A stretch of 64,000 bases of DNA from Rubritepida flocculans DSM 14296 (lineage in GTDB: Bacteria; Pseudomonadota; Alphaproteobacteria; Acetobacterales; Acetobacteraceae): the NCBI RefSeq assembly GCF_000425365.1, contig NZ_AUDH01000002.1:248001-312000 (forward strand). The letters are read 5' to 3'. Positions within the stretch are counted from its first letter, which is position 1; each line of letters begins with the position of its first letter. Below are positions 52,594-62,173 of this stretch, piece by piece. The notes beneath the pieces were generated by a model. That model was not told the origin of the DNA, did no database searches, and was given only the letters and a program-made list of their open reading frames with translations. A program made the translations under genes and the position numbers.

Positions 52594-52630
52594 GCGCCGC
52601 GGGGGTGATCCTCCGCGGCGCTTTTCTTTT
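52594..52630 (+). terminator. Intrinsic terminator after tctA
   Basis: A 12-pair stem, GCGCCGCGGGGG (52594-52605) with CCTCCGCGGCGC (52610-52621) and one G-T pair, has a TGAT loop and is followed by TTTTCTTTT. It is the clearest Rho-independent terminator in the window. On the other strand it has no U-run facing the convergent SDR gene. Confidence 0.92.
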
Positions 52631-52637
52631 CCGGGGC

Positions 52638-53387
52638 TCAGAGCGTCCAGCCCCCGTCGATCACCAGCGCCTGGCCGGTCATGAAGGCGCTCTCGTCGCT
52701 CGCGAGATAGACGACGAGGGCGGCCATCTCCTCCGGCCGCGCCAGCCGCCCCATCGCCTGGCGCGCCACGAAGGCGGCGCGCGCCGCCTCCAGCCCGCCC
52801 GCCGCGGCCGCGTTGGCGGCGATGCGCTCGTGCAGGCTCGGCGTGTCCACCGTGCCGGGGGCGAGGCAGTTGCAGCGCACCCCCGCCGCCACCGCATCGG
52901 CCGCCACGGCGCGGGTAAGGCCGATCACCGCCGCCTTCGTCGCGCCATAGACGAAGCGGTTGGGCGCGCCTTTGATGCTGGAGGCCGCCGAGGCCATGTT
53001 GATGATGCTGCCGCTGCGGCGCGCCAGCATCCCGGGCAGCACGGCGCGGATGGTGCGCCACATGCTGCGCACGTTGAGCGCGAAGGCGAAATCCCACTCC
53101 GCCTCGGTGCAGGTCAGCGCGGTGTTCTGGTGCACCACGCCCGCGCAGTTGAACAGCACGTCGAGCGGGCCGGCCTGCGCGAGCGCGGCCTCCACCGCCG
53201 CATCCTCCAGCACGTCCAGCGCCGCGGTGCGGATGCCGAGCGCGGCGAGGCCCTCGAGCTTGGCCGCGTCGCGGTCGGTGGCGATCACCTCGGCCCCCTC
53301 GGCGGCCATGGCGATGGCGGCGGCGCGGCCGATGCCCTGGCCCGCCGCGGTGACGAAGGCGCGCTTGCCTGAAAGCCGTGCGCTCAT
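52638..53387 (-). CDS. Short-chain dehydrogenase, DHRS6/BDH2-like
   Basis: A 249-residue SDR: a cofactor motif TAAGQGIGRA, NCAG (80-83), active-site Tyr147 and Lys151 (YGATKAA), and Ser in NMASAASS. The stretch PNRFVYGATKAAVIGLTRAV closely resembles the DHRS6/type-2 3-hydroxybutyrate dehydrogenase subgroup as recalled, whose NR-VY arginine is present. A carboxylate-bearing alcohol is the likely substrate, which fits the carboxylate transporter next door. AGGAGG lies 7 bases before the ATG at 53387. Confidence 0.9.
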   Translation of the reverse strand: MSARLSGKRAFVTAAGQGIGRAAAIAMAAEGAEVIATDRDAAKLEGLAALGIRTAALDVLEDAAVEAALAQAGPLDVLFNCAGVVHQNTALTCTEAEWDFAFALNVRSMWRTIRAVLPGMLARRSGSIINMASAASSIKGAPNRFVYGATKAAVIGLTRAVAADAVAAGVRCNCLAPGTVDTPSLHERIAANAAAAGGLEAARAAFVARQAMGRLARPEEMAALVVYLASDESAFMTGQALVIDGGWTL

Positions 53388-53483
53388 GGCGTTTCCTCCT
53401 GCTTGCCGCCGGGCGGGGCGATGCAACGCCCGGCCCGCGCGCGCAGCATGTCGCCCGCGCGGCGGCCCCGCCAGGGGGCGGAG

Positions 53484-54458
53484 TTACTCGTACCGCGCGA
53501 GGCGCACCGCCGTGTGGCCGGGCTGGGTGACCAGGCTGGGCAGGATCAGCAGGCAGTCCGGGTGCTCGGTGCGCACCTCGCGCCCGCCGTCATGGGCGAT
53601 GAGGGTGCCGGCCTCGGGCACGATCTCGCCGCCGCGCCAGGGCCGGGTGAAGACGAAATCGGCGGTGCGGGCGGTGATGGTGCGCGTCACCCGCGCGCGG
53701 CGGGGCGGGGGGCCGGGCGGGGGCAGGGGGGCCGGGACGAGGCCCGTCAGCGCCAGCAGCCGGCGCACCGCCTGCTCCATGCGCGCCACCGTCTCCGCCT
53801 CCCAATGCCAGCCGCCCTCGAGCAGCACGCCGCGCCGGCCGCTGCCGGGCACGCCGAAGGGCCCGTAGTCTATCAGCCGCCGCCCCGCCGCATGCCCCTG
53901 GTCGGAGACCACGAGCGGCGGCGCGCCGAGCTGCAGCGCCAGTTCCATCGAGGCCGGCGAACCGCCCACGAGATAGAGCGGATCGGAGGGCCAGAGCATG
54001 GAGTGCAGGTCGAGGATCACATCGGCCGTGTCGAACAGCGGGCGCAGCGCCCGGGCGCGCCGCAGTTCGGCGCTGCGCCGCGGCCCCTCCAGCGCCGCGA
54101 TGTCCCACAGCCGGTTCATGTCCTCCTCGAGGAAGCGCGAGGCGGTGGGGTCGGCCGGGTCGAAGCGGGCGAAGGCGTCGAGATTGGCGAAGACGAAGCT
54201 GAGCCGCCCGATGGCGGGGCGCAGCCCCTCGCGCAGCAGCCGGTCGAGCAGCACGGCCCCGGCGAACTCGTTGCCGTGGATGAGCGAGACGAGGCAGACA
54301 TGCGGCCCCGGCGCGGCGGCGGCGAAGCTCCAGACGCCGGGCAGCGTGTTGCCGGCGCGCCAGGGCGCGAGATCCGGCACGGGCAGGGCGAGCGGCCGAT
54401 CCGGCGCGCCGGCCTCGCGCAGCAGCGCCTCCAGCACGGGGGGCAGCGCGCCGCTCAT
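53484..54458 (-). CDS. Succinylglutamate desuccinylase/aspartoacylase family protein
   Basis: A 324-residue zinc carboxypeptidase-fold enzyme (M14 superfamily): zinc ligands His61 and Glu64 in LIHGNEFAG, His152 in ILDLHSM, EEDMNRLW (111-118) and a catalytic-type Glu in GVLLEGGWHWE. Members cleave an N-acyl group from an amino acid or related amide. The exact substrate is unknown. The C-terminal ~85 residues form a beta-rich extension (TITARTADFVFTRPWRGGEI). No ribosome binding site is clear at the ATG. Confidence 0.9.
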   Translation of the reverse strand: MSGALPPVLEALLREAGAPDRPLALPVPDLAPWRAGNTLPGVWSFAAAAPGPHVCLVSLIHGNEFAGAVLLDRLLREGLRPAIGRLSFVFANLDAFARFDPADPTASRFLEEDMNRLWDIAALEGPRRSAELRRARALRPLFDTADVILDLHSMLWPSDPLYLVGGSPASMELALQLGAPPLVVSDQGHAAGRRLIDYGPFGVPGSGRRGVLLEGGWHWEAETVARMEQAVRRLLALTGLVPAPLPPPGPPPRRARVTRTITARTADFVFTRPWRGGEIVPEAGTLIAHDGGREVRTEHPDCLLILPSLVTQPGHTAVRLARYE

Positions 54459-54622
54459 GCCCGCGCGCGCCCGGCGGGCGGGGCGGAGAGGGGCGGACGG
54501 CCCGGCGCGCCCCCCGGGACGGTGGCGGGAAGGCGCGCGGGGCTGCCCATGGCGCGCTGCATGGCCGGCATGGCCGGAAGCTTATCCGTTCCTCATCTCC
54601 CGTCCATCCGGGGGGCCGCGGC

Positions 54623-55363
54623 CTATCCGCGCAGCCGCGCGGTGAGCTGGCGCAGCGTGGCGAGGTCGGTGGCGCCGGGGATCAGCGTGGTGCCGCCCAG
54701 GATGGCGGGGGTGCCCTGGATGTCGAGCGCGCGGGCGAGCTGCAGGTTGCGGTCGATGCGCTGCATCACCGCGTTGTCGTCCATGTCGCGGCGCAGCCGG
54801 GCCCAGTCGAGGCGCAGGCGTTCCGCCTCGCGGCGGATCACGGCCTCGGTCGGCTCCTCGCGCAGCCGCATCAGCGCGTCGTAGAGGGCGGCGTAGCGGT
54901 CCTGCCGCCGCGCGGCGAGCAGCGCGCGCGCCGCAAGCAGCGAGTTGGGGCCGAGGATGGGGAAGTCGAACAGGTTCACCCGCACGTCGCGCTCGGCGGC
55001 GATGAGTTCGTCCATCACCGGATGCAGGCGCTTGCAGAAGCCGCAGCGCACGTCGAAGAACTCGGCCAGCACCACGCGGCCCTGGGGGTTGCCCTTGAAG
55101 GGCACATCGGGGTCGCGGAACAGGCGCTCGGCGTGGGCGAGGATGGCGCGGTTCTGCGCCTCGGCGCGCGCCTCCTCCTCGGCGCGCTCCAGGCTCTGGA
55201 AGGCCTCGCGCAGGATGGAGGGATCCTCGCGCAGGGCGCGGCGGAGGATCTCGATCACCTCCGCGCGCTGCGCCTCGGTCAGCGCCTGCGCCAGCGCCGC
55301 GCCCGAGACCAGCGCCGGGGGCAGCAGCGCCGCCGCCAGGCCGAGCATGTTCCGCCGATTCAT
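54623..55363 (-). CDS. DsbA-family periplasmic thiol oxidoreductase (ScsC-like)
   Basis: A 246-residue exported protein: signal peptide (MNRRNMLGLAAALLPPALVS), an N-terminal helical oligomerisation segment (TEAQRAEVIEILRRALREDP), then a thioredoxin fold with the active site CGFC (Cys107 and Cys110) in EFFDVRCGFCKRLHP and a cis-Pro loop GTPAI. The layout resembles ScsC/Com1-type disulfide isomerases. GGAGGAAGG precedes the ATG. It stands alone, divergent from the gamma-glutamyltransferase-like gene. Confidence 0.92.
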   Translation of the reverse strand: MNRRNMLGLAAALLPPALVSGAALAQALTEAQRAEVIEILRRALREDPSILREAFQSLERAEEEARAEAQNRAILAHAERLFRDPDVPFKGNPQGRVVLAEFFDVRCGFCKRLHPVMDELIAAERDVRVNLFDFPILGPNSLLAARALLAARRQDRYAALYDALMRLREEPTEAVIRREAERLRLDWARLRRDMDDNAVMQRIDRNLQLARALDIQGTPAILGGTTLIPGATDLATLRQLTARLRG

Positions 55364-55527
55364 CCCGCCTTCCTCCGGCGCCGCGCGCCTTGTTCACCGC
55401 ATCGGGCCTCATGTTCGCCCGCCCGCGCGCGCCGCGCAAACGCCGCGCGCGGTTGCCCGGCCGGGCGAAGGCCGGTAAGCCCGGAGGCCCGGCGCGGCGA
55501 CGCGGCCGCGGCCCGAGCGAGACAGGG

Positions 55528-57000
55528 ATGAATACCGCCAGCATGACGCCTTCCCCCCGCGCCGCCCGTCCGCGCCACGCACCCCGCGCCGCGCTGGCGC
55601 TGCTCGGCCTGCTGCTGCTGCCCGGCTGCGAGACGGCCCGCAGCCTCACCGCCGGCATCGCCGGCCCCTCCATCCCCGCCGGCACGCCCGGATTCGTGCA
55701 GGGCTTCCTGGGCGGCGTGGCGGCCGAGGAGCCGGTGGCCGCCAGCATCGCCCGCGACGTGCTCTCGGCCGGCGGCAATGCGGCGGATGCGGCGGTGGCG
55801 GCGGCCTTCGCCATGTCCGTCACCTACCCCTCGCGCGTCGGGCTCGGCGGGGGCGGGGCCTGCCTCGTCTATGACGTGCGGCGCAACGAGCCGGAGGCGG
55901 TGCTCTTCCTGCCCGGCCAGGGCGGCGGGGGGGGCGACCGCCCGGCCGCCGTGCCGCTGCTCGCGCGCGGGCTCTTCGCCGTGCATTCGCGCCTCGGGGG
56001 CGGGCGGCCCTTCGAGGAGCTGCTGGCCCCGGCCGAACAGCTCGCCCGCTTCGGCGCGCCCATGTCGCGCGCCCTGCACGCCGACCTCACCGCCGTGCGC
56101 GCCCCCCTCTTCGCCGATGCGCAGAGCCGCGCCGTCTTCGGCACGGCCGAGGCCGGGGTGATCCCGGTGGGCGAGCGGTTCCGCAACGCGCCGCTGGCGG
56201 GCACGCTCTCGGCCATCCGCCTCGCGGGCGCGGGGGATTTCCACCAGGGCGCGCTGGCGCGCCGCATCGAGGAGAGCAGCCCGCAGGCCGGCGGCCCCAT
56301 CGCGGCGGCCGATCTGCGCGCCGCCCTGCCGCGGGTGGCGCGCCCCATCCTGCTCGAGGGGCGCGGGGGCGACCGCATCGCCTTCCTGCCGCCCCCGGCC
56401 GATGGCGGGCTGGCCGCCGCCGCCGCCTTCCGCGCCCTGCAGGCCGGCCAGGGCCCGGCCGAGGCGCAGGCCCGCGCCATCGCCGCCGCCGCCATGGCCC
56501 GCCGCGAGGGGGGCGAGCCCATGGCCATCCTCGCCGCGGCCGGCGCCGGGGCGAGCCTGCCGCCGCTGCCCGCCAGCGCCGGCCTCGTGGTCTATGACCG
56601 CAACGGGAATGCGGTGAGCTGCGCCTTCACCCTGAACAACCTGTTCGGCACCGGGCGCATGGTGCCGGGCATGGGCTTCCTGCTCGCCGCCGCGCCGAAT
56701 GTCGGGCGGGTGCAGCCCCCGCTGCTCTCGGGCGCCATCGCCTGGGCGCCGGTGACGCGCGCCTTCAAGATGGCCGCCGCCGGCTCGGGCCAGGAGGCGG
56801 CGCCGCTGGCGTTGGCCGCCGCCCTCGAGACGGTGCTGCTGCGCGAGCGCCCGGCCGCCGACGCTTTCGCCGCCATTCCCGAGCCCGGCCGGGCGCAGAT
56901 CGGCGCCTGTCCGCGCTACCTCCCCGGCTGGCCGCAACTCTGCACCACGGTGAGCGACCCGCGCGGCGCGGGCGTGGCGCTCGGCGCGACGGGCCGGTAG
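55528..57000 (+). CDS. Gamma-glutamyltransferase-like lipoprotein with Ser at the nucleophile position
   Basis: A 490-residue protein. A lipobox LPGC (Cys34) predicts a lipoprotein. The large-subunit region carries GGNAADAAVAAAFAMSVT and GLGGGGACLVYD, the hallmark of gamma-glutamyltransferases. The expected autoprocessing site (TTHxSVVD) reads SAGLVVYDRNGNAVSC, aligning Ser350 with the catalytic Thr, while the following Thr-His pair is lost. The presumed small subunit is only ~141 residues, shorter than usual. Activity may be altered or absent. ATG at 55528 is used; ATG at 55543 is possible. An aminotransferase gene follows 5 bases later. Confidence 0.82.
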   Translation: MNTASMTPSPRAARPRHAPRAALALLGLLLLPGCETARSLTAGIAGPSIPAGTPGFVQGFLGGVAAEEPVAASIARDVLSAGGNAADAAVAAAFAMSVTYPSRVGLGGGGACLVYDVRRNEPEAVLFLPGQGGGGGDRPAAVPLLARGLFAVHSRLGGGRPFEELLAPAEQLARFGAPMSRALHADLTAVRAPLFADAQSRAVFGTAEAGVIPVGERFRNAPLAGTLSAIRLAGAGDFHQGALARRIEESSPQAGGPIAAADLRAALPRVARPILLEGRGGDRIAFLPPPADGGLAAAAAFRALQAGQGPAEAQARAIAAAAMARREGGEPMAILAAAGAGASLPPLPASAGLVVYDRNGNAVSCAFTLNNLFGTGRMVPGMGFLLAAAPNVGRVQPPLLSGAIAWAPVTRAFKMAAAGSGQEAAPLALAAALETVLLRERPAADAFAAIPEPGRAQIGACPRYLPGWPQLCTTVSDPRGAGVALGATGR

Positions 57001-57005
57001 CGGCG

Positions 57006-58178
57006 GTGGCGCTCAAGACCGGGCGCGGGGCCGAGGCGCCGCCCTTCCTGGTGATGGACGTGATCGCCGCGGCCAATGCCCGGGCGGCGGCGCTGCCCCC
57101 CGGCGCGCCCGGCATCCTCCGCATGGAGGTGGGCCAGCCCGGCAGCCCCGCCCCGCGCGGCGCGACCGAGGCCGCCATCCGCGCCCTGCAGGCGGGCGCG
57201 CCGCTCGGCTACACCGAGGCGCTGGGCAACCCCTCGCTGCGCGCGCGCATCGCCCGGCACTACCGGGAACACTACGGGCTCGAGGCGCCGCCCGCGCGCA
57301 TCGCCGTCACGGTCGGGGCCTCGGGCGCCTTCCCGCTCGCCTTCCTCGCCGCCTTCGACCGGGGCGACCGGGTGGCCATGGCCGCCCCCTTCTATCCGCC
57401 CTACGCCAACATCCTCACCGCGCTCGGCATGGAGCCGGTGCTGCTGGAATGCGGGCCCGAGACCCGCTTCCAGCCGACGGTGGCGATGCTGGACGCCCTC
57501 GACCCCCGCCCCGAGGGGCTGGTGGTGGCGAGCCCCTGCAACCCCGCCGGCACCATGCTCGCGCCGGAGGAGCTGGCCGCCATCGCGCGCTGGTGCCACG
57601 CGAACGGGGTGCGGCTGATCTCGGACGAGATCTACCACGGCCTCTCCTGGGGCAGCGTGGCCGAAAGCAGCGCGGCCGCCTTCTCCGAGAGCGCCATCGT
57701 GGTGAACAGCTTCTCGAAATACTGGTGCATGACGGGCTGGCGCATCGGCTGGCTGCTGCTGCCCGAGGATCTGCTGCGCCCCGTCGAGCGCCTCGCGCAG
57801 AACCTGTTCATCAGCGCCCCGCATGTCGCGCAGGTGGCGGCCGAGGCGGCGATGGACTGCACGGAGGAGCTGGAGGCGAAGAAGGCCGCCTATGCCCGCA
57901 GCCGCGCCCTGCTGCTGGAGGGGCTGCCGCGCGCCGGCTTCCCGCGCATCGCCGCGGCGGATGGCGCCTTCTACCTCTGGTGCGATGTGGGCCACCTCAC
58001 CGCGGACAGCCTGGATTTCTGCGCGCGGATGCTGGAGGGCGCGGGCATCGCCGCCACGCCGGGCGTGGATTTCGACCGGGCGCGCGGGCGGCGCTTCCTG
58101 CGCTTCTCCTATTGCGGCGAGGAGGCGGCGATGGCCGAGGCCCCGGCCCGGCTGGCCGCCTGGCTGGGCAGGAACTGA
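57006..58178 (+). CDS. PLP-dependent aminotransferase, class I/II
   Basis: A 390-residue fold-type I aminotransferase with GTG start: LRMEVGQPGSPAPRGATEAA, LGYTEALGNPSLRARIARHY, AAPFYPPYANIL, ASPCNPAGTML, SDEIYHGLSWG and the PLP lysine Lys238 in NSFSKYWCMTGWRIG. It probably handles an alpha-amino acid; specificity is open. It starts 5 bases after the gamma-glutamyltransferase-like gene and is likely co-translated. The stop lies in a hairpin that also contains the stop of the convergent gene. Confidence 0.92.
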   Translation: MALKTGRGAEAPPFLVMDVIAAANARAAALPPGAPGILRMEVGQPGSPAPRGATEAAIRALQAGAPLGYTEALGNPSLRARIARHYREHYGLEAPPARIAVTVGASGAFPLAFLAAFDRGDRVAMAAPFYPPYANILTALGMEPVLLECGPETRFQPTVAMLDALDPRPEGLVVASPCNPAGTMLAPEELAAIARWCHANGVRLISDEIYHGLSWGSVAESSAAAFSESAIVVNSFSKYWCMTGWRIGWLLLPEDLLRPVERLAQNLFISAPHVAQVAAEAAMDCTEELEAKKAAYARSRALLLEGLPRAGFPRIAAADGAFYLWCDVGHLTADSLDFCARMLEGAGIAATPGVDFDRARGRRFLRFSYCGEEAAMAEAPARLAAWLGRN

Positions 58179-58194
58179 TGCGGCCGGCGCATCA
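58176..58194. terminator. Hairpin whose two arms hold the stop codons of convergent genes
   Basis: TGATGCG (58176-58182) and CGCATCA (58188-58194) form a perfect seven-pair stem with a five-base loop. The TGA of the aminotransferase starts the left arm, and the TGA of the phytase-like gene, read on the other strand, ends the right arm. A bidirectional terminator is plausible. Confidence 0.5.
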
Positions 58195-59187
58195 CCCCAT
58201 CCGGTAGAGCAGCAGCAGGCTGCGCTGGGCCCGTCGCTCATTGTCGTCGGAGATCAGCGCCACCAGCGTCGCGCCGCCATGGCGGGCGGCGGCCACCCCC
58301 TCCCAGTTCTCCGCCGGGGCGTCCTCGGGCAGGGAGAGCAGCGTCTCGCCGGCGAGGGGGGCCTCGGCGGACAGCGCGGCGGCGGGCAGCCGCGCGAGCC
58401 GGCAGCGGAAGCCGGAGAACAGGGCGTAGCGCCGTTCCAGCACCAGCGCGCCGCCATCGGGCAGGCCGGCCGCGCCGGTGGGCTCCATGTCGGGCTCGGG
58501 GCGATAGGCGTGGGGCGTCCAGCGCGGCCGGCCCGCCTCCAGCCGGGCGAGCCAGGCGGCGCGCAGCCCGCTCTCGCCGCCCGGGGCGAGGGATTCGGCG
58601 AGGGCGAGCAGCCGCCCGTCGGCAAGCTGGGTCAGCGCCTCCAGCCCGCCATTGTCGGGGGCGGCGGCGAGGCCGGGCGGGGCGGGGAAGGCAAGCCCGG
58701 GCGCGTCCAGCCGCGCATGGTGCTGGATGCGGTGCTGCCGCTCGAAGGCGATCAGCCAGCCGCCCGAATCGAGGCGCGCCAGCGCCTCGGCATCGCCGGC
58801 GCGGCCGCTCAGCGCCTGGCCGTTCGCGCCCCGCAGCGGGCCGTGCCGCACCTCCTCGACCGCGCGGGGCTGGCCCTCCGCGTCCAGGCGCAGCCGCCCC
58901 TGCCACCAGCGCCCGCGGTCGCTGACGGCCGAGAGGGTGAGATCGGGCGCGAGGTGCAGGCCGGAGAAGCCGCCGAACCCCCAGAGCGAGGTGTCGAGCG
59001 CCAGCCCGCCGAGCGGCCGCAGCCCCGGCCGCGCCGGGGCGGGAAGCGGAAAGGGGCCGGTGACGGCCCGGGCCAGGGCGGGCGCGGCGAGAAGCCCGAG
59101 CAGCAGGGCGCGGCGGCCCGCCCCGGCGTCGGAAGGGCCGGGCGTCAGAGGATCGCCGGCGCACGCTCCGCCGCGGCCCGGTGCCAC
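58192..59187 (-). CDS. Esterase-like activity of phytase family protein
   Basis: A 331-residue protein with a signal sequence containing [18 protein letters not shown], thus probably periplasmic. The rest is beta-propeller-like: [50 protein letters not shown] and [18 protein letters not shown], the pattern of the phytase-like domain family (PF13449 as I recall). The start is uncertain: GTG at 59187 gives a 43-base overlap with cobT, and no closer in-frame ATG keeps the signal peptide. Function is not established. Confidence 0.8.
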   Translation of the reverse strand: MAPGRGGACAGDPLTPGPSDAGAGRRALLLGLLAAPALARAVTGPFPLPAPARPGLRPLGGLALDTSLWGFGGFSGLHLAPDLTLSAVSDRGRWWQGRLRLDAEGQPRAVEEVRHGPLRGANGQALSGRAGDAEALARLDSGGWLIAFERQHRIQHHARLDAPGLAFPAPPGLAAAPDNGGLEALTQLADGRLLALAESLAPGGESGLRAAWLARLEAGRPRWTPHAYRPEPDMEPTGAAGLPDGGALVLERRYALFSGFRCRLARLPAAALSAEAPLAGETLLSLPEDAPAENWEGVAAARHGGATLVALISDDNERRAQRSLLLLYRMG

Positions 59188-61013
59188 GCCTCGGCGGCGT
59201 CCTCGTCGAACAGCTCGGCCAGCTTCTTCATCATGGTGCCGCCCAGCTCCTCTGCGTCCACGATGGTGACGGCGCGGCGGTAGTAGCGCGTCACGTCATG
59301 GCCGATGCCGATGGCGATCAGCTCCACCTGCTGGCGCGTCTCGATCTCCTTGATCACCTCGCGCAGGTGGCGTTCCAGGTAGTTGCCGGGGTTCACCGAG
59401 AGGGTGGAATCGTCCACCGGCGCGCCGTCGCTGATCACCATCAGGATGCGCCGGTGCTCGCTGCGCGCCAGCAGCCGGCGATAGGCCCAGTTCAGCGCCT
59501 CGCCGTCTATGTTCTCCTTGAGCAGCCCCTCGCGCAGCATCAGCCCCATGGACCGGCGCGCGCGGCGCCAGGGCGCGTCGGCGGGCTTGTAGACGATGTG
59601 GCGCAGGTCGTTCAGGCGCCCCGGGTTGCGGGGCTTGCCTTCCTGCACCCAGCGCTCGCGGCTCTGCCCGCCCTTCCAGGCGCGGGTGGTGAAGCCCAGG
59701 ATCTCCACCTTCACCGCGCAGCGTTCCAGCGTGCGCGCCAGGATGTCGGCGCACATGGCGGCCACCGTGATGGGCCGGCCGCGCATGGAGCCGGAGTTGT
59801 CGATCAGCAGGCTCACCACCGTGTCGCGGAAGTCGGCGTCGCGCTCGCGCTTGTAGGAGAGCGAGTGGGTGGGGTTGGCCACCACGCGCGCGAGGCGCGC
59901 GACGTCGAGCAGCCCCTCCTCCAGGTCGAACTCCCAGGCGCGCTGCTGCTGGGCCATCAGCCGCCGCTGCAGCCGGTTGGCGAGCTTGGAGACCACGCCC
60001 TGCAGGTGCTGGAGCTGCTGGTCGAGCTGCTGGCGCAGCCGCGTCAGCTCGTCGGGGTCGCAGAGATCCTCGGCCTCCACCACCTCGTCGAACTGGGTGG
60101 TGAAGGCGCGGTAGCGCGACGCGTCCTCGACCTGCGGCGGCTCGCGCCGGGCCTGGGGGCCGCCGGGCTTCTCGTCGCCCTCGGCGGCGGCGCCCTCCTC
60201 CTCGGAATCCTGGGCCTCCTCCTCGGCGGCGTCGCCCTCCATGGTCTCGGGCTCGGCGCCCTGCATGGATTCCTGGTCCATGGACTGCGCCTCGCCGGGC
60301 GAGGCCTGGTCCTGCTGGCTCGCCTCCTCGGCGCCCTCGTCGCCCTCCTGGTCCTCCTCGGCCTCGGATTCGAGTTCCGCCTCGGCGAGGTCCATCGCCG
60401 CGAGCAGCTTGCGCGCGGCGCGGGCGAAGGCGTCCTGGTCGTCGGTGAGGGCGGCGAGCTCCTCCATCGCCGCGCTGGCCTTCTCGTCGAGATGGCCGCG
60501 CCAGAGCTCCAGCACGCGCTGGGCGGCGGGCGGCGGGGGCTCGCCGGTGATCTTCTCGCGCGCGATCAGCGCCAGCGCCGCGTGCAGCGGAAGCTGGTCC
60601 TTGCGCGTCATGCGGTCGAAGCCCTCGGCTTCGCACTCCTCGGCGAGGCGGGCGCGCAGGTTGGCCGCCACACCCGCCATGTGGCGCGCGCCCACGGCCT
60701 GCACGCGCACATCCTCCAGCGCGTCGAACACCTCGCGCGCCTCCTTGCGGGCGGGGGCGCGGGCGGCGTGGGTGGCCTCGTCGTGGTGGCGCAGCTTGAG
60801 CGCCACGGCATCCGCCGCGCCGCGCAGCCGCGCCATCTCGGCCGGCGGCAGGGAACGGGTGGGCAGGGGCAGGCGCGCGCGCTTTCCCGCCACGCCGGCC
60901 GGCCCGGGCTGGAAGGCGACCTGCACCTCCGCGCCCTGCTGGGCGATGGCGCGCACCGCACCGGCTGTGGCGCGCTTGAACTCTTCCTGGCGGGTGAGGT
61001 CGGGCTTGGACAT
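59145..61013 (-). CDS. cobT: Cobaltochelatase subunit CobT
   Basis: A 622-residue protein. With CobN and CobS it inserts cobalt into hydrogenobyrinic acid diamide in aerobic vitamin B12 synthesis. The N-terminal domain ([17 protein letters not shown], then a helical region) leads to a very acidic linker (residues 215-290) and a C-terminal VWA domain with the MIDAS motif DNSGSMRG (from Asp405) and [12 protein letters not shown]. CobS is encoded upstream, 96 bases away; CobN is not in the window. Length is normal for alphaproteobacteria. Confidence 0.95.
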   Translation of the reverse strand: MSKPDLTRQEEFKRATAGAVRAIAQQGAEVQVAFQPGPAGVAGKRARLPLPTRSLPPAEMARLRGAADAVALKLRHHDEATHAARAPARKEAREVFDALEDVRVQAVGARHMAGVAANLRARLAEECEAEGFDRMTRKDQLPLHAALALIAREKITGEPPPPAAQRVLELWRGHLDEKASAAMEELAALTDDQDAFARAARKLLAAMDLAEAELESEAEEDQEGDEGAEEASQQDQASPGEAQSMDQESMQGAEPETMEGDAAEEEAQDSEEEGAAAEGDEKPGGPQARREPPQVEDASRYRAFTTQFDEVVEAEDLCDPDELTRLRQQLDQQLQHLQGVVSKLANRLQRRLMAQQQRAWEFDLEEGLLDVARLARVVANPTHSLSYKRERDADFRDTVVSLLIDNSGSMRGRPITVAAMCADILARTLERCAVKVEILGFTTRAWKGGQSRERWVQEGKPRNPGRLNDLRHIVYKPADAPWRRARRSMGLMLREGLLKENIDGEALNWAYRRLLARSEHRRILMVISDGAPVDDSTLSVNPGNYLERHLREVIKEIETRQQVELIAIGIGHDVTRYYRRAVTIVDAEELGGTMMKKLAELFDEDAAEAWHRAAAERAPAIL

Positions 61014-61109
61014 GTCCCGGGCGCGGCCCTTGCGTGCTGTTCCGCCCCCCGGACCCTCAGGGGCGGCCGGCGCGGGAGGCGCCGCCGGAAGCCCCGCGCG
61101 CGAAGGCGG

Positions 61110-62114
61110 TCACCCCGCCTTCCTGTACAGCCCCGTCGCGATCTCCTCGTTGAAGCAGCGCTGGTAGTATTCGGCCACCGTCGCGCGCTCGGCCTCGTCG
61201 CACTTGTTGAGGAAGGTGAGGCGGAAGGCGAATCCCACATCGCCGAAGATGCGCGCGTTGTCCGCCCAGGTGATGACGGTGCGCGGCGACATCACGGTGC
61301 TGATGTCGCCCGCCATGAAGCCAGCGCGCGTGAGGTCGGCCAGCGCGACCATCGCCTCCACCTGCTTGCGCATCTTGGGGTCGTTGGTGGCGCCGAGCTT
61401 GGCCAGCACGATGTCCACCTCCTGCGCGTGCGGCAGGTAGTTCAGCGTGCAGACGATGTTCCAGCGGTCCATCTGGCCCTGGTTGATCTGCTGCGTGCCG
61501 TGATAGAGCCCCGTCGTGTCGCCCAGCCCCACCGTGTTGGCGGTGGCGAAGAGGCGGAACATCGGGTGCGGGCGGATCACCCGGTTCTGGTCGAGCAGCG
61601 TGAGCTTGCCCTCCACCTCCAGCACGCGCTGGATCACGAACATCACGTCCGGCCGGCCGGCGTCGTACTCGTCGAACACCAGCGCGCAGGGGTGCTGCAG
61701 CGCCCAGGGGAGGATGCCCTCGCGGAACTCCGTCACCTGCTTGCCGTCCTTCAGCACGATCGCGTCCTTGCCGATGAGGTCGATGCGCGAGATGTGGCTG
61801 TCGAGGTTGACGCGGATGCAGGGCCAGTTGAGGCGCGCGGCCACCTGCTCGATGTGGGTGGACTTGCCCGTACCGTGATAGCCCTGGACCATCACGCGCC
61901 GGTTGTGCGCGAAGCCCGCGAGGATGGCGAGCGTGGTCTCGCGGTCGAAGCGGTAGGCGGGGTCGAGCTCGGGCACATGCTCGGTGCGGATGGAGAAGGC
62001 GGGCACCTGCATGTCGATGTCCACGCCGAAGACCTCGCGCGCGTTCACCGTCCGGTCCGGCATGCTGATCGCGCTGGTCGGCTGCACGTCGCCGATGGGG
62101 GCCACCTGGTTCAT
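61110..62114 (-). CDS. cobS: Cobaltochelatase ATPase subunit CobS
   Basis: A 334-residue AAA+ ATPase that powers cobalt insertion. Walker A is GYHGTGKST (78-86); Walker B is CALVFDEYD, followed by [20 protein letters not shown] and [13 protein letters not shown] (sensor region). ATG at 62114 is used; the preceding GTG at 62117 would add one residue. A small hairpin (61068-61084) lies between cobS and cobT. Both genes read leftward and should be co-transcribed. Confidence 0.96.
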   Translation of the reverse strand: MNQVAPIGDVQPTSAISMPDRTVNAREVFGVDIDMQVPAFSIRTEHVPELDPAYRFDRETTLAILAGFAHNRRVMVQGYHGTGKSTHIEQVAARLNWPCIRVNLDSHISRIDLIGKDAIVLKDGKQVTEFREGILPWALQHPCALVFDEYDAGRPDVMFVIQRVLEVEGKLTLLDQNRVIRPHPMFRLFATANTVGLGDTTGLYHGTQQINQGQMDRWNIVCTLNYLPHAQEVDIVLAKLGATNDPKMRKQVEAMVALADLTRAGFMAGDISTVMSPRTVITWADNARIFGDVGFAFRLTFLNKCDEAERATVAEYYQRCFNEEIATGLYRKAG

Positions 62115-62173
62115 CACGTATCCGCTTCGCTCAGTGATCGTCGGGGGATGTTAGGCCAAGCCCGCCGAGGGGG

